From: Rikenellaceae bacterium
GTDB taxonomy: Bacteria; Bacteroidota; Bacteroidia; Bacteroidales; Rikenellaceae
Length of the DNA stretch: 64,000 nucleotides
Reading direction: 5' to 3'
NCBI GenBank assembly: GCA_015059945.1
Contig: SUZJ01000002.1
Span: forward strand, 124,001 to 188,000
The notes beneath the pieces were generated by a model. It made no database searches, had not been told where the DNA came from, and was given only the letters and a program-made list of their open reading frames with translations. Shown here in pieces: positions 20,501-29,739 of this stretch. The first letter of the stretch is position 1. Each line of letters starts with the position of its first letter. A program made the position numbers and the translations under genes.

Positions 20501-20783
20501 CTACCTCGATGTAGGTCTGGTTGCCAATGGCCACTGTTTTGTCTTTCATACCGAGGTACGAGAAGACCAAACTTTTCTGCGATGCGTTAGGCACGTCGAG
20601 GCTCCAAGCACCGCTCACGTCGGTCGACGTACCGGTGTTGGTACCTTCAACGATAACCGATGCGCCAATGATAGGCTCACCTGCTGTATCCTTAACAGTA
20701 CCGCTAACCTTTTGAGCTTCGGCTGTGAAAGTGAGGCTCAACCCTAAGAGTAATAGGGCAAACTTCTGAGTAAAGTTTTTCAT
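17541..20783 (-). CDS. SusC/RagA family TonB-dependent outer-membrane transporter
   Basis: Energised importer of oligosaccharides across the outer membrane, working with the SusD protein encoded just after it. The 1080-residue protein has a signal peptide (about 1-23), a carboxypeptidase-regulatory-like domain ([26 protein letters not shown], about 25-100), the SusC plug signature (residues 115-230; [21 protein letters not shown] and [27 protein letters not shown]) and a 22-strand barrel ending in the aromatic [10 protein letters not shown]. No N-terminal extension for anti-sigma signalling is present, which fits control by the hybrid two-component regulator of the locus rather than by an ECF sigma factor. 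Confidence 0.97.
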   Translation of the reverse strand: [1080 protein letters not shown]

Positions 20784-20938
20784 AAGTTTTTTTGGTTAAT
20801 TGTTGTTAGATTGATTAGTTATTTGGATTGTTTATGTTGTTTGCATTGCGCAATTGGGGTCGCATTATGCAAGGTTACATTTTGGTTTTAGGTTGTCTGT
20901 TCTTTTTGTTAGTTCTGTTTAGGCGCTTCTATCCAATG

Positions 20939-20946
20939 CAAATATA
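20939..20946 (-). promoter_or_regulatory. -7 promoter element of susC
   Basis: TATATTTG on the minus strand matches TAnnTTTG exactly, about 155 bp before the susC ATG. The long leader and the AT-rich stretch just upstream (20950-21000) would leave room for binding of the AraC-type regulator of the locus. No other feature is seen in the 275-bp gap. Confidence 0.55.
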
Positions 20947-21058
20947 AAAATTACCTATAAATATAAATAGTAAAAATTGTTGTATTATGCGGATTTTTTA
21001 TCACTCCGTTAGCGTACACGAATACTGCTTTTTCGCTCTATTTTACCCATTTAGCCCC

Positions 21059-23590
21059 TTATTTGGCCAAACTGTGAAGATATAATTCCAAGTTCGTGTA
21101 GCCCGAGGGGGTGATTTTTGCTCCATCGGTGGGGTCTTTGCGGTCCATTCCGTTGCGCCTTTCCCACTTGTCGGGCATTCCGTCGCCGTCGCTATCTTTG
21201 GGGGCGCGTTTGGCTTTGAGTTTGGGCCATCCGCCCACCTCTTCCTGCGAGTTGATGATGCTGCCGCTGCCCGACAGCATCTCGCAGAGAACCCTTTGGT
21301 CCACTGCATCGGCAGGCTGTGCACCAATTCCGCCCGACACAATCATCTTCTCGTATGCCGACCACGCAGGCTCGCCGAACATCTTGCGAGGTGCGGCCAT
21401 CTCTATATCCTCGCGCGAGGCTCCGCCCTCGATGCCTACTCCCTGCCAGTTATCCTCATTGACCTTCTCGTTGTCCACAATCACGTTACCGCTTATGTGA
21501 TAGTGACCATTGTAGGCTGTGGGCTTGTGGTAGACCGACGACTCCAAAAACTCGCTCGTGTCTTTGGTGTTGGGGCCGGGCATAAAGAGGTTGTTGCACA
21601 CGATCCACCAACCCTCTTCGCCACCATAGCAGGCCTTGTCGCGCCAGTTGTAGACCACATTGTTGTAGAGCTCTACGGTGCCTCGGTAAAGCAGCAGGTC
21701 GCTGCCCCAGTAGAGGAATGGGTGGTCGAGTCGTGGGTTGCGACTTGTGTGGTGGGCCAGCAGATTGTGGTGGAAGGTGGCGTTGCGACCGCCCCAAATG
21801 CCTCCGTAGCCGTGGTTGCCCTTCTTGTGAGTTGATTTGTTCAGACTCTCGCTAATGAGGCAATACTGCATCGTGAAGTTGCGGTTGCCGTAGCACGAGG
21901 CGCACTCGTCTACGCTCCAACTCACCGAGCAGTGGTCCACGATAGCCCCCGTACACTTGCGAAATTCGAGCGCATCTTCCTGCGTCTTGGTCTTGTCGCC
22001 AAGGCGGAAGCGCAGGTGGCGCACGATTATATTGTCGGCCTCGAAGCGGGTGTCGTGCCCTGCTATACATATACCTTCGCCCGGAGCACTCTCGCCCGCA
22101 AGGGTAAAGTTGCCCTCGGTGACGTGCAACATCTCGCTCAGCTCTATGGTGCCGCTAACCTCAAAGAGTATCATTCGGGGGCCCTTCTGTTCCAGTGCCC
22201 AGCGCAGTGTGCCCTCGCTACCGTCGTCGGCCAACGAGGTTACTTTCAGCACCTTGCCACCTCGGCCGCCCGTAACGTATGCACCTCCGCCCTCGGCACC
22301 CGGGAAGGCCACCACAGCAGCCTCGGCAAGTGGTTGGCGGTAGTCGATATTGTGGTATGCCTCATATTCGAGCGATGCCCAGATGAAGGGGCCTATGCCC
22401 TTGCAGTCGTTCTCGATAATGGGCTCCGAAAGGTAGTAGGCAAAGTCGCCCATACGATTTTGCTTGCCACCCAGACCGCCCACAGCGCAGCAGTCGATGA
22501 GCGACAGAGTGCCGTCGGTATTCTCCCTTACGAACCTATCGACCAGCTTTTCGTAGAGCTCTACGGCTTTGGCCCTCTCGGTACGGGGCAGATAGCCGTT
22601 GCGCACCGCTTTGAGCATTGCATATACCAGCATTGCCGAGCCGGTAGCCTCCTCATAGTTGCCCTCTCTTTCGGGGCAGTCCATCACTTGGTACCACATA
22701 CCGCTCTGGGGGTTGGCCCAACGGGGCACAGTGGTGTAGATATGTTTCAGTATCTCAACCAGTTTGGCTCGCCCCTCGTAGCGTGCGGGCAGATAGTCCA
22801 ACACCTCTACAATGGCCACCGTATACCAACCCACAGCTCTCAGCCAAGCGTGCTGACTGAGGCCCGTCTGCTTGTCGCACCAGAACATCTGCTTCGATGA
22901 GTCCCAGGCGTGGCGGAAGAGGCCCGTTGCGGGGTCATAGGTCTTTTGGGCCACTAGTACGAATTGATTTACAATATCATCCCAAGCGTGGCCCTCGTCG
23001 ATGCCGCTATCGCCACCGCCATAGCGCCTAACATACTCGGCCTTGAAGGGCTCGGCCATATACAGACCATCGAGCCACATCTGGTGAGGATAGATTTTCT
23101 TGTGCCAGTAGCCCCCTTCGACTGTGCGGGGCTGACCTTCGAGCTGCTCCCACAGCAGTCGCAGGGCTCGGCGGTAGCGCACATCGCCCGTGCGGTCAAG
23201 AGCGTGGAAGAGCACTCGGCCCGGGCAAATGTGGTCGAGGTTGTAGTTGCTCTGCTTGTAGGTCAAAATCGAGCGACCATCATCGGCAACCATCAGATCG
23301 GCCCAGTCGAGGGCATACTGCCTCAACCCATCCATCTCGTAGCGCTCGGCCACGTCGATTATCGACAGCAGTTCCAACCCCGTGGTGTAATTCCACTTGG
23401 GCTTGGCCACTCCGTCGAGGGTTGCGGCATTGGGGTTGCGGGCTATTTCGCTCTCGGCCATACGGATCGACAGGGGCTTGTCGCCTCTGATTGCGGGGGC
23501 GGGGCGAGTGTCGCCTTGTGCCCACGAGTGGGGGAGTGCCGAGCCCAGCAGGGCCACCACAGCCACCATATATTTCAGAGCCTTGTTCAT
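21059..23590 (-). CDS. Two-domain pectinase: GH105 unsaturated galacturonyl hydrolase + PL1 pectate lyase
   Basis: An 843-residue protein with a signal peptide (HSWAQG cleavage near residue 25). Residues about 35-430 are an (alpha/alpha)6 GH105 domain: WNYTTGLELLSI, YPHQMWLDGLYMAEPF with the catalytic Asp174, and LSQHAWLRAVGWYTVAIVEVLDYLP. Residues about 437-843 are a PL1 right-handed beta-helix: AFPGAEGGGAYVTGGRGGKVLKVTSL, IVRHLRFRLGDKTKTQEDALEF, VDHCSVSWSVDE, HHTSRNPRLDHP. Together they would cut pectate by beta-elimination and then remove the terminal unsaturated uronate. The junction near residues 430-440 has almost no linker. It lies 36 bp after the regulator gene, and susC, which follows, appears to have its own promoter. 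Confidence 0.92.
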   Translation of the reverse strand: MNKALKYMVAVVALLGSALPHSWAQGDTRPAPAIRGDKPLSIRMAESEIARNPNAATLDGVAKPKWNYTTGLELLSIIDVAERYEMDGLRQYALDWADLMVADDGRSILTYKQSNYNLDHICPGRVLFHALDRTGDVRYRRALRLLWEQLEGQPRTVEGGYWHKKIYPHQMWLDGLYMAEPFKAEYVRRYGGGDSGIDEGHAWDDIVNQFVLVAQKTYDPATGLFRHAWDSSKQMFWCDKQTGLSQHAWLRAVGWYTVAIVEVLDYLPARYEGRAKLVEILKHIYTTVPRWANPQSGMWYQVMDCPEREGNYEEATGSAMLVYAMLKAVRNGYLPRTERAKAVELYEKLVDRFVRENTDGTLSLIDCCAVGGLGGKQNRMGDFAYYLSEPIIENDCKGIGPFIWASLEYEAYHNIDYRQPLAEAAVVAFPGAEGGGAYVTGGRGGKVLKVTSLADDGSEGTLRWALEQKGPRMILFEVSGTIELSEMLHVTEGNFTLAGESAPGEGICIAGHDTRFEADNIIVRHLRFRLGDKTKTQEDALEFRKCTGAIVDHCSVSWSVDECASCYGNRNFTMQYCLISESLNKSTHKKGNHGYGGIWGGRNATFHHNLLAHHTSRNPRLDHPFLYWGSDLLLYRGTVELYNNVVYNWRDKACYGGEEGWWIVCNNLFMPGPNTKDTSEFLESSVYHKPTAYNGHYHISGNVIVDNEKVNEDNWQGVGIEGGASREDIEMAAPRKMFGEPAWSAYEKMIVSGGIGAQPADAVDQRVLCEMLSGSGSIINSQEEVGGWPKLKAKRAPKDSDGDGMPDKWERRNGMDRKDPTDGAKITPSGYTNLELYLHSLAK

Positions 23591-23626
23591 AACGGGTGTG
23601 TGTTTTAGGGGGTTATAGAATAGTGT

Positions 23627-26600
23627 TTACGATTGCTTGATATTCAGTTTTTTGAGGTACTCGACGGGCGAACTCTTGTACTGCTCCTTGAAGCAGCGAC
23701 TGAAATAGCCCGGGTCCGAGAAGCCCACCTTGTAGGCCACCTCCGAAACCGAGAATTGGCCCGTGCGCAACAACATCTCGCTCTTGGTCACTCGGTACTC
23801 CTTTATCAGCTCAACGGGCGACTTACCCGTCAGCGACTTAATCTTGTTGTACATAGTCGTGCGGCCCAGGCGCAGGTGGGTTGCCAGGTTATCTATCGTC
23901 AGGTCCGAGTTTTCGATATTGGCCTCTATCCACTCCATCAGCTCGTGCAGGAACTCCTCGTCGCGGTTTGTAACGACCACATCTTTTGGGTGTACCTGAC
24001 CAGTGGTGGCGGTGCGGTTGCCTGCCGTGAGGGTTTGTATCTTGTCGAACAACATCGAGCGCTGCGAGAGCAGGTTGTCTATGCGGGCCTGCAAGAACTC
24101 CATACTGAACGGCTTGGTTATGTAGGCATCGGCACCATACTTCATTGCCAAAATGCTGTCGGCAGGGGTCTGCTTGGCGGTGAGCATAATCACAGGCAAG
24201 TGGCTCAGCTCAAAGTCTTTGCGTATGTGGTCCACCAACTCTATGCCATCCATTCGGGGCATCATAATATCCGTTACGACCACATCGGGCATATCCTCTT
24301 TGAGCCTTTCGAGTGCCTCCACTCCGTCGGCAGCCTCAATCACCTCATAAGTGTCTATCAGGTTGTTGTAGATGAAGGCCCTCACCTCGCTGTTGTCCTC
24401 TACGAGCAGTATCTTCTTGGCATCTTTGGGGCGGTTGACCACTGCGGCACGGCGCTCGCTCTGTGGCTTGTCGGCCCCTGCCTGACCTGCGCTCTGGAAG
24501 TCAATCTGCTCCATCGAGAAGTGTGAGTTGCCCAGCAGCAGGTGTATGGTGAAGGTAGAGCCTTTGCCCACCTTGCTCTCGACCTCGATGTGGCCTTTGT
24601 GGAGCTCCACTATCTCTTTGCTCAGTGCCAGACCAATGCCACTGCCACTGCTGCCACTGCCACCCTTGACGGCTGCCGAGTACTGGGCAAAGCGCTCGAA
24701 AATCTCGCCTATGCGCTCCTTGGGTATGCCTATGCCGTTGTCTTTGACCACAATGGTCACCTCGCCCTGCGCTTCGTGCAGAGCTATGGCCAGCTCGATG
24801 GTGCCCTTGTCGCGCGTGAACTTCATTGCGTTAGAGAGCAGGTTGTACAGCAGGCTCTCGATGCGCTGCGGGTCGGCCCAAAGGGGTATGTTGTTGCGCG
24901 AAAGGCTGAAAATCAGCTCGATATTGCGCTCCTGGGCCAAATCTCTGAAATCTTCGAGCACCCCACGTGCCACCTCTACTATGTCTATGCGGCTCACTCG
25001 CAACTCCATCTTGTTCTTCACGACCTTGCGGAAGTCGAGAATCTGGTTTATGAGCGAGAGCATACGCTTTGAGTTCTTGTACGATAGGTCCAGACTGCTT
25101 TCGCCCCTCTCGCTGAGGGTTTCGCGGCGCTGCACCTCCTCAATGCCGCCCATAATGAGCGTCAGAGGGGTGCGCAACTCGTGCGATATGTTGGTGAAGA
25201 ATTTGAGCTTTATCTCGGCTGTGTCTTGCTCAATCTTGGCGTTGGCCCTTATGCGCGCCATGCGGGCATAGGTGCTTGTTACAAACCACAGCAGCGCCAG
25301 TGCAAACACCACATAGAGCACCCACGCCCACCACGAGGCCCAAGGTGGGGTAACAATGTGTATGGGCAGACTAATCTCTTCCGAGGCCATCTGGGGGTTA
25401 CCCACGTAGGCCTTCACGCGGAAGGTATAGTGTCCGTGGGGTACTTTTGAGTAGTAGACGCTGTTTATCGAGCGCGAGTCGGTCCAGTCCGAGTCGTAGC
25501 CTTCGAGCTTGTACAAATAGTTCACCCTGCCTTGCAAGCGGAAGTTCAGCGCAGCAAACTCGATGCGCATCAGCAAGTAGTTGTGCCTGAGTGTTATGGG
25601 ACTGAGGGTATTGTCACTCTCCGAGTCGTCGAGCACTATGCGGCCATCCTCTACGGCCTGGCTGTTCTGTACCTCAAAGGCGGTTATGCGCAGCTTGTAG
25701 TTGTGGCCGCTCTGGCTCATCTGCTTGGGGTTGATGACCTCGATGCCGTTGTTTGAGCCCACAACCAGTTCGCCGCGGCTGTTGGTTATGGCTGCCGCCT
25801 CGTTGTAGAGCGTGGGGCGGAAGCTGTCGTAGCGGCTATAATTGGTAAATATCCCCTGCTTGGTGTCTAATTGGGTTAGGCCACTCTCGGTTGTGAGCCA
25901 TAGCGAGCCCTCGTTGTCCTCGGTGGTGGCCATAATGATATTGCTCGCCAGACCGTCGCTAACGGTATAGTTCTCCATTTGTGGCACACCGCTCTGGTCG
26001 TAGCCCACAATGCGGCTCAGACCACCTCCATAGGTCGAGAGCCATACCCTCTGGGCCGAGTCTTTGAGTATGTGTATCACATCGTTGGCCAACAGTGCCT
26101 GCTGATTGCCGGCCTCACGCTGCGCTACGGTGAAGGTCATCAGCTCGGGGGCCTCCTGTGGGTTGCAGACCAGCAGACCATCGGATGTGCCTATCAGCAA
26201 CCTATCAGTGCCATCGACCAACAGATAGCGAGCCCTTGCACCCGACTGGCTCGGATAGCTGCCGAAGCTCCAATTGGTGTTGTAGAACTTGGTGCTTTGG
26301 CTGTCGGAGAGCATATTTATGGCGCCGCCAAAGGTCGCAAACCAGATGCGCCCGTCGTGGTCCTCGGCAATGCAGTATACCTGGTCGTTGGAGAGCGAGT
26401 AGGGGTCGTGCTCCGAGTGGACAAAGTGCTTGAAGTCATAGCCACCCTTGCCACCAGTGCGTGGGCTCATTCGGTATACGCCATCGCCCTTGGTGCCTAC
26501 CCAGATGTTGCCCTGCGAGTCCTCGGTGATGGTGTAGATGGGGCCCATTGCACCACCTTGTGGCAGTCGGTCGTAACTTGCAACCAGTTCGTCCTTAGTG

Positions 26601-28015
26601 TTGTAGCAATACAGTTTACCCTCTTTGGTCCCCACCCACATACTGCCGTTGTGGTCTTTGGCCAGGGCCCTCACCTCGTCGGTGTAGGTATCTTGGTCGG
26701 CATCTCCCAGAGGTTTGTGGCTGCCGTCTGGCTGTTGCAATACTATGCGTTTGAGGCCTCGCTCGTAGTAGGTAGAGAGCCACATAACATCGTCGTCATC
26801 AATCTCAAAGGTGGCCACGCCATTGGTCATACGGCAGTCCGAGCTGGCCAAGTCGTTGTAGAAGGGTAGCAGGCGGTCGCTCTGGCGGTCGTAGTAGCCA
26901 AAGCCCACGTGGTTCATTTTCACCCACAGCCCCTCGCCGTGCTCGACCACCATACTTGTCGTGTCGGAGTAGTACTTGACGGTGTTGCGCTCTTGGCTGA
27001 AATGTTTGTAGTTGCCCCTGCGGGCATCATAGCGGGTTATGCCCTCGCGGGTGTCGGTAATCCACACCGTACCGTGACTGTCTACAACCATATCGCGTAC
27101 CCTTGTGGGCTTGCCTGCCCCCCTGATGTGGTCTATTTGGCTCGTTGAGGGGGCAAAGGTGTAGAGCCCGTTGTGCAGGGTGCCTATGTAGAGGGTGCCT
27201 TTGTTGGCATCCCAACTGAGGGCCGTTATGGTGTCGTGGCCAAAGCGCTCGCGACTTACGGCCACCTGATTGGCTACGCTTGCCGCACCAATAATGTTGT
27301 CGGTGGCGTAGAATACCAACTCGTCGGCCACCACCAAGTCTACAATGGGGGCTCCCATACGGGCCACCTCTTTGACCACCTCGCCCTCGTGGGTTACAAT
27401 AGCCAGATTGCCCTGCTCCGAGCATACCCACAAGTTGCCCTCGCGGTCGGTTGCCATATGCGAAATGCTGCTGCCAATAAGCGTGTTGCCTATGTAGTTG
27501 GTGTGCTCCAAGCGGTTACCCTCGCCCGTGGTGTAGCCCACCAGGCCAAAACCCTGATACTCAATCCACACCTTGTCGCTCTGGCGGGTGCAGAGCATAT
27601 TGTCGGTGCGGAACAGGCGGCCCTCGAGCTGCTCTATGCCCTCGCATACATCCTCAAACTCTTCGGTCAGTCGGTTGAAGCGATAGATGTGGTCGTCGTA
27701 GGTGCGGAACCAGAGGTTGCCCGCCTTGTCCTCGTCTACGCTGCGGAATCGGTTGTTCCTTACGGGCATATTCTTTGGGTCGGTGCAGTAGTTCTTGAAG
27801 GTGTAGCCATCGAAACGGCTCACACCGCTCCACGTGCACAACCACACATAGCCCTGCGAGTCGGTATAGATTTCGTGTATGTTGTTGTGGGCCATACCGT
27901 CAATGGCGGTGTACTCCGTAAAGATACCTTGCGGAGTAATAGAGCCGTACAACGAGCCGGCCGTGGTGAGCATCACCACCGCCAGTGTACCGAGTATTTT
28001 ACCAATCCGACTCAT
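23627..28015 (-). CDS. Hybrid two-component system regulator (HTCS) of the pectin locus
   Basis: One-protein sensor and transcription factor of 1462 residues. In order: signal sequence; two seven-bladed propellers of Reg_prop repeats in the periplasm (about 30-750; YTDSQGYVWLCTWSGVSRFDG, EDSQGNIWVGTKGDGVYRM); a Y_Y_Y domain (about 770-850); one membrane helix (WASWWAWVLYVVFALALLWF); histidine kinase with phospho-accepting His near 945 (FFTNISHELRTPLTL) and ATPase motifs VVKDNGIGIP and GSGIGLALSKE; a receiver with Asp near 1249 (VVTDIMMPRMDG); and an AraC DNA-binding domain (about 1350-1460; VAYKVGFSDPGYFSRCFKEQY). It most likely senses oligogalacturonides and activates this locus. It starts 9 bp after the esterase gene. 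Confidence 0.97.
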   Translation of the reverse strand: MSRIGKILGTLAVVMLTTAGSLYGSITPQGIFTEYTAIDGMAHNNIHEIYTDSQGYVWLCTWSGVSRFDGYTFKNYCTDPKNMPVRNNRFRSVDEDKAGNLWFRTYDDHIYRFNRLTEEFEDVCEGIEQLEGRLFRTDNMLCTRQSDKVWIEYQGFGLVGYTTGEGNRLEHTNYIGNTLIGSSISHMATDREGNLWVCSEQGNLAIVTHEGEVVKEVARMGAPIVDLVVADELVFYATDNIIGAASVANQVAVSRERFGHDTITALSWDANKGTLYIGTLHNGLYTFAPSTSQIDHIRGAGKPTRVRDMVVDSHGTVWITDTREGITRYDARRGNYKHFSQERNTVKYYSDTTSMVVEHGEGLWVKMNHVGFGYYDRQSDRLLPFYNDLASSDCRMTNGVATFEIDDDDVMWLSTYYERGLKRIVLQQPDGSHKPLGDADQDTYTDEVRALAKDHNGSMWVGTKEGKLYCYNTKDELVASYDRLPQGGAMGPIYTITEDSQGNIWVGTKGDGVYRMSPRTGGKGGYDFKHFVHSEHDPYSLSNDQVYCIAEDHDGRIWFATFGGAINMLSDSQSTKFYNTNWSFGSYPSQSGARARYLLVDGTDRLLIGTSDGLLVCNPQEAPELMTFTVAQREAGNQQALLANDVIHILKDSAQRVWLSTYGGGLSRIVGYDQSGVPQMENYTVSDGLASNIIMATTEDNEGSLWLTTESGLTQLDTKQGIFTNYSRYDSFRPTLYNEAAAITNSRGELVVGSNNGIEVINPKQMSQSGHNYKLRITAFEVQNSQAVEDGRIVLDDSESDNTLSPITLRHNYLLMRIEFAALNFRLQGRVNYLYKLEGYDSDWTDSRSINSVYYSKVPHGHYTFRVKAYVGNPQMASEEISLPIHIVTPPWASWWAWVLYVVFALALLWFVTSTYARMARIRANAKIEQDTAEIKLKFFTNISHELRTPLTLIMGGIEEVQRRETLSERGESSLDLSYKNSKRMLSLINQILDFRKVVKNKMELRVSRIDIVEVARGVLEDFRDLAQERNIELIFSLSRNNIPLWADPQRIESLLYNLLSNAMKFTRDKGTIELAIALHEAQGEVTIVVKDNGIGIPKERIGEIFERFAQYSAAVKGGSGSSGSGIGLALSKEIVELHKGHIEVESKVGKGSTFTIHLLLGNSHFSMEQIDFQSAGQAGADKPQSERRAAVVNRPKDAKKILLVEDNSEVRAFIYNNLIDTYEVIEAADGVEALERLKEDMPDVVVTDIMMPRMDGIELVDHIRKDFELSHLPVIMLTAKQTPADSILAMKYGADAYITKPFSMEFLQARIDNLLSQRSMLFDKIQTLTAGNRTATTGQVHPKDVVVTNRDEEFLHELMEWIEANIENSDLTIDNLATHLRLGRTTMYNKIKSLTGKSPVELIKEYRVTKSEMLLRTGQFSVSEVAYKVGFSDPGYFSRCFKEQYKSSPVEYLKKLNIKQS

Positions 28016-28024
28016 CCCTCTTCG

Positions 28025-29689
28025 TTAGTGTACAGGTGTAAATTCGAGCCCGGGAACGGCTGTTTTGAGGGTCCATTCGAGAGCCTTCTTGTCCGATAGT
28101 TTGTCGGCCCACTTAACCCTCGCTTTGGGGTTTGCGCCCTCGCCTTTGGAGCGATACTCTGCATAGCGCACCGTCTTTTCGGCCTCGGGCTTCTTCCAGT
28201 TGTGCCACCCCTCGGGGCGGATGTGCGAGCCCAACTCGCAGTCGATAAAGTAGGTTTGGGCATATATCCTCCAGGGCCTTCCGAGGTAACACTTGGTCAC
28301 CCCCTCGGCGGCGGTCAGCTTGCAGTAGAGGAATGTAAAGCCGCGCTCCTGCCCCTTGCAGGTACTCGCAGCGGTGATGTACGAATCCTTCTTCGAGTGG
28401 ATGGTGCAGCTTATGAAGTCGGCCCTGCCCGAGCCGAAGATAAAGTCGGTTGTGCCCTCGATGTAGCAGTTGTCGAAGTAGCAGTTGATGTTCTCCTCGA
28501 CCTCTTCGCCATCGCGGTTGCCTACACCATATATATATAGTGTATCCTGATTGCCCAACAAACGGCAGTTGCGGTAGATCTGCGTACCAGTGCCTACGGT
28601 TTGCAGGGCCACAGCCTGGCCAACCTCGCCTGCCGAGTTCTCGATGGTGATGTTCTCCATAACTATGTGTCGGCCACAGTTGTAGAGCGTTGCGGTGCCC
28701 GAGGTGCCCAGCTCAACGCCATTGGGCCCCAGATCGCGTGCGCCATCGCCCCAAGTGATTACAACCTCGCCCTCGCCAACGAACTCAACGCTCTGCTTGG
28801 TGTAGGGGATTACCACCTTCTCCTCATAGCGCCCCTCGCGAATGAGCACCCTCAGAGGTTTCTCTTTGCCCTTGTAGAAGTTTGGCAGAGCAGCGATGGC
28901 CTCGCCAATGGTGAAAAAGTCTCCACTGCCATCTTTGGCCACCACAAAGTCGTAGTAGCGTATGTATTTGCCCAACTCGGGTATTACGCGCTCAATCTCC
29001 TGGCAAATCATTCGTGCCACGATGCGTGCTCCTGGGGTGGTGAAGTGGGTGTTGTCGTTTTTGCCGTCGGGGTGGCTGGGGTACTTGCCTGCGGGCAGGT
29101 TCATAAAGTACTTCCTGCTGCCCTCATCGCCCAGTGGCTCGAGCCACTGACGGGTAAGCTTTTCGGCATCAATGAATAGCACACCTGTCTGCTCGGCTAC
29201 GCGGTGGCACTCAACAAGGTAGTCGCCGTGTGAGTCGGCCAACTCGCCCTGCTTCCACCACCTGCGACACACCTGGGTGAGCAGTACAGGGGTGGCACCT
29301 TTGCTCCTGACCTTGTCGATGTAGGCCACAAGGTTGCGACCATACTGCTCGGGGGTGGTAAAGCGCAGTGTGTCATCTACTTTGGTGTCGTTGTGGCCAA
29401 ACTGTATGAACACATAGTCGCCCGGGCGCATACTATCCTCGACTGCCTGCCAGTGGCCCAGCGTAACGAACGACTTGGTGCTGCGGCCATTCTTGGCGTG
29501 GTTTTCGATAATCACCTCGGCCGGGTCGAAGAAGGGTTGTAGAACGTGTCCCCAACCTCTTTCGGGGCTCCCCTTTGAGATATCTTTGGTTGCTGCGGTC
29601 GAGTCGCCACAGACGAATATGCGTGTTTGGCTGCTTGCTCCCCAGAGGGTCAGCAGTGCGGCCAGAATGGTCAGTAGTGTGCGTTTCAT
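28025..29689 (-). CDS. Two-domain pectin esterase: CE12-like acetylesterase + CE8 pectin methylesterase
   Basis: A 554-residue secreted protein (signal MKRTLLTILAALLTLWGASSQ). Residues about 22-245 are an SGNH hydrolase: FVCGDSTAA (nucleophile Ser), GHND, and HFTTPG carrying the catalytic His, as in CE12 rhamnogalacturonan acetylesterases. Residues about 250-550 are a CE8 beta-helix: VVAKDGSGDFFTIGEAI, GNQDTLYIYG and GTTDFIFGSGRADF (the two catalytic Asp) and YLGRPWRIYAQTYFID. The enzyme would strip acetyl and methyl esters from pectin and so open it to the lyases and polygalacturonase next to it. The regulator gene follows by 9 bp. Confidence 0.94.
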   Translation of the reverse strand: MKRTLLTILAALLTLWGASSQTRIFVCGDSTAATKDISKGSPERGWGHVLQPFFDPAEVIIENHAKNGRSTKSFVTLGHWQAVEDSMRPGDYVFIQFGHNDTKVDDTLRFTTPEQYGRNLVAYIDKVRSKGATPVLLTQVCRRWWKQGELADSHGDYLVECHRVAEQTGVLFIDAEKLTRQWLEPLGDEGSRKYFMNLPAGKYPSHPDGKNDNTHFTTPGARIVARMICQEIERVIPELGKYIRYYDFVVAKDGSGDFFTIGEAIAALPNFYKGKEKPLRVLIREGRYEEKVVIPYTKQSVEFVGEGEVVITWGDGARDLGPNGVELGTSGTATLYNCGRHIVMENITIENSAGEVGQAVALQTVGTGTQIYRNCRLLGNQDTLYIYGVGNRDGEEVEENINCYFDNCYIEGTTDFIFGSGRADFISCTIHSKKDSYITAASTCKGQERGFTFLYCKLTAAEGVTKCYLGRPWRIYAQTYFIDCELGSHIRPEGWHNWKKPEAEKTVRYAEYRSKGEGANPKARVKWADKLSDKKALEWTLKTAVPGLEFTPVH

Positions 29690-29693
29690 TTTT

Positions 29694-29725
29694 AGTTATC
29701 AGTTGTCAGTTATCAGTTGTCAGTT
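29694..29725. repeat. 7-bp tandem array (AGTTATC/AGTTGTC)
   Basis: AGTTATC and AGTTGTC alternate for four full units in the 50-bp gap between the PL1 lipoprotein and the esterase gene. This is the only clear 7-bp array inside the pectin locus proper. Confidence 0.85.
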
Positions 29726-29739
29726 TTTTCTGGGGGTGG

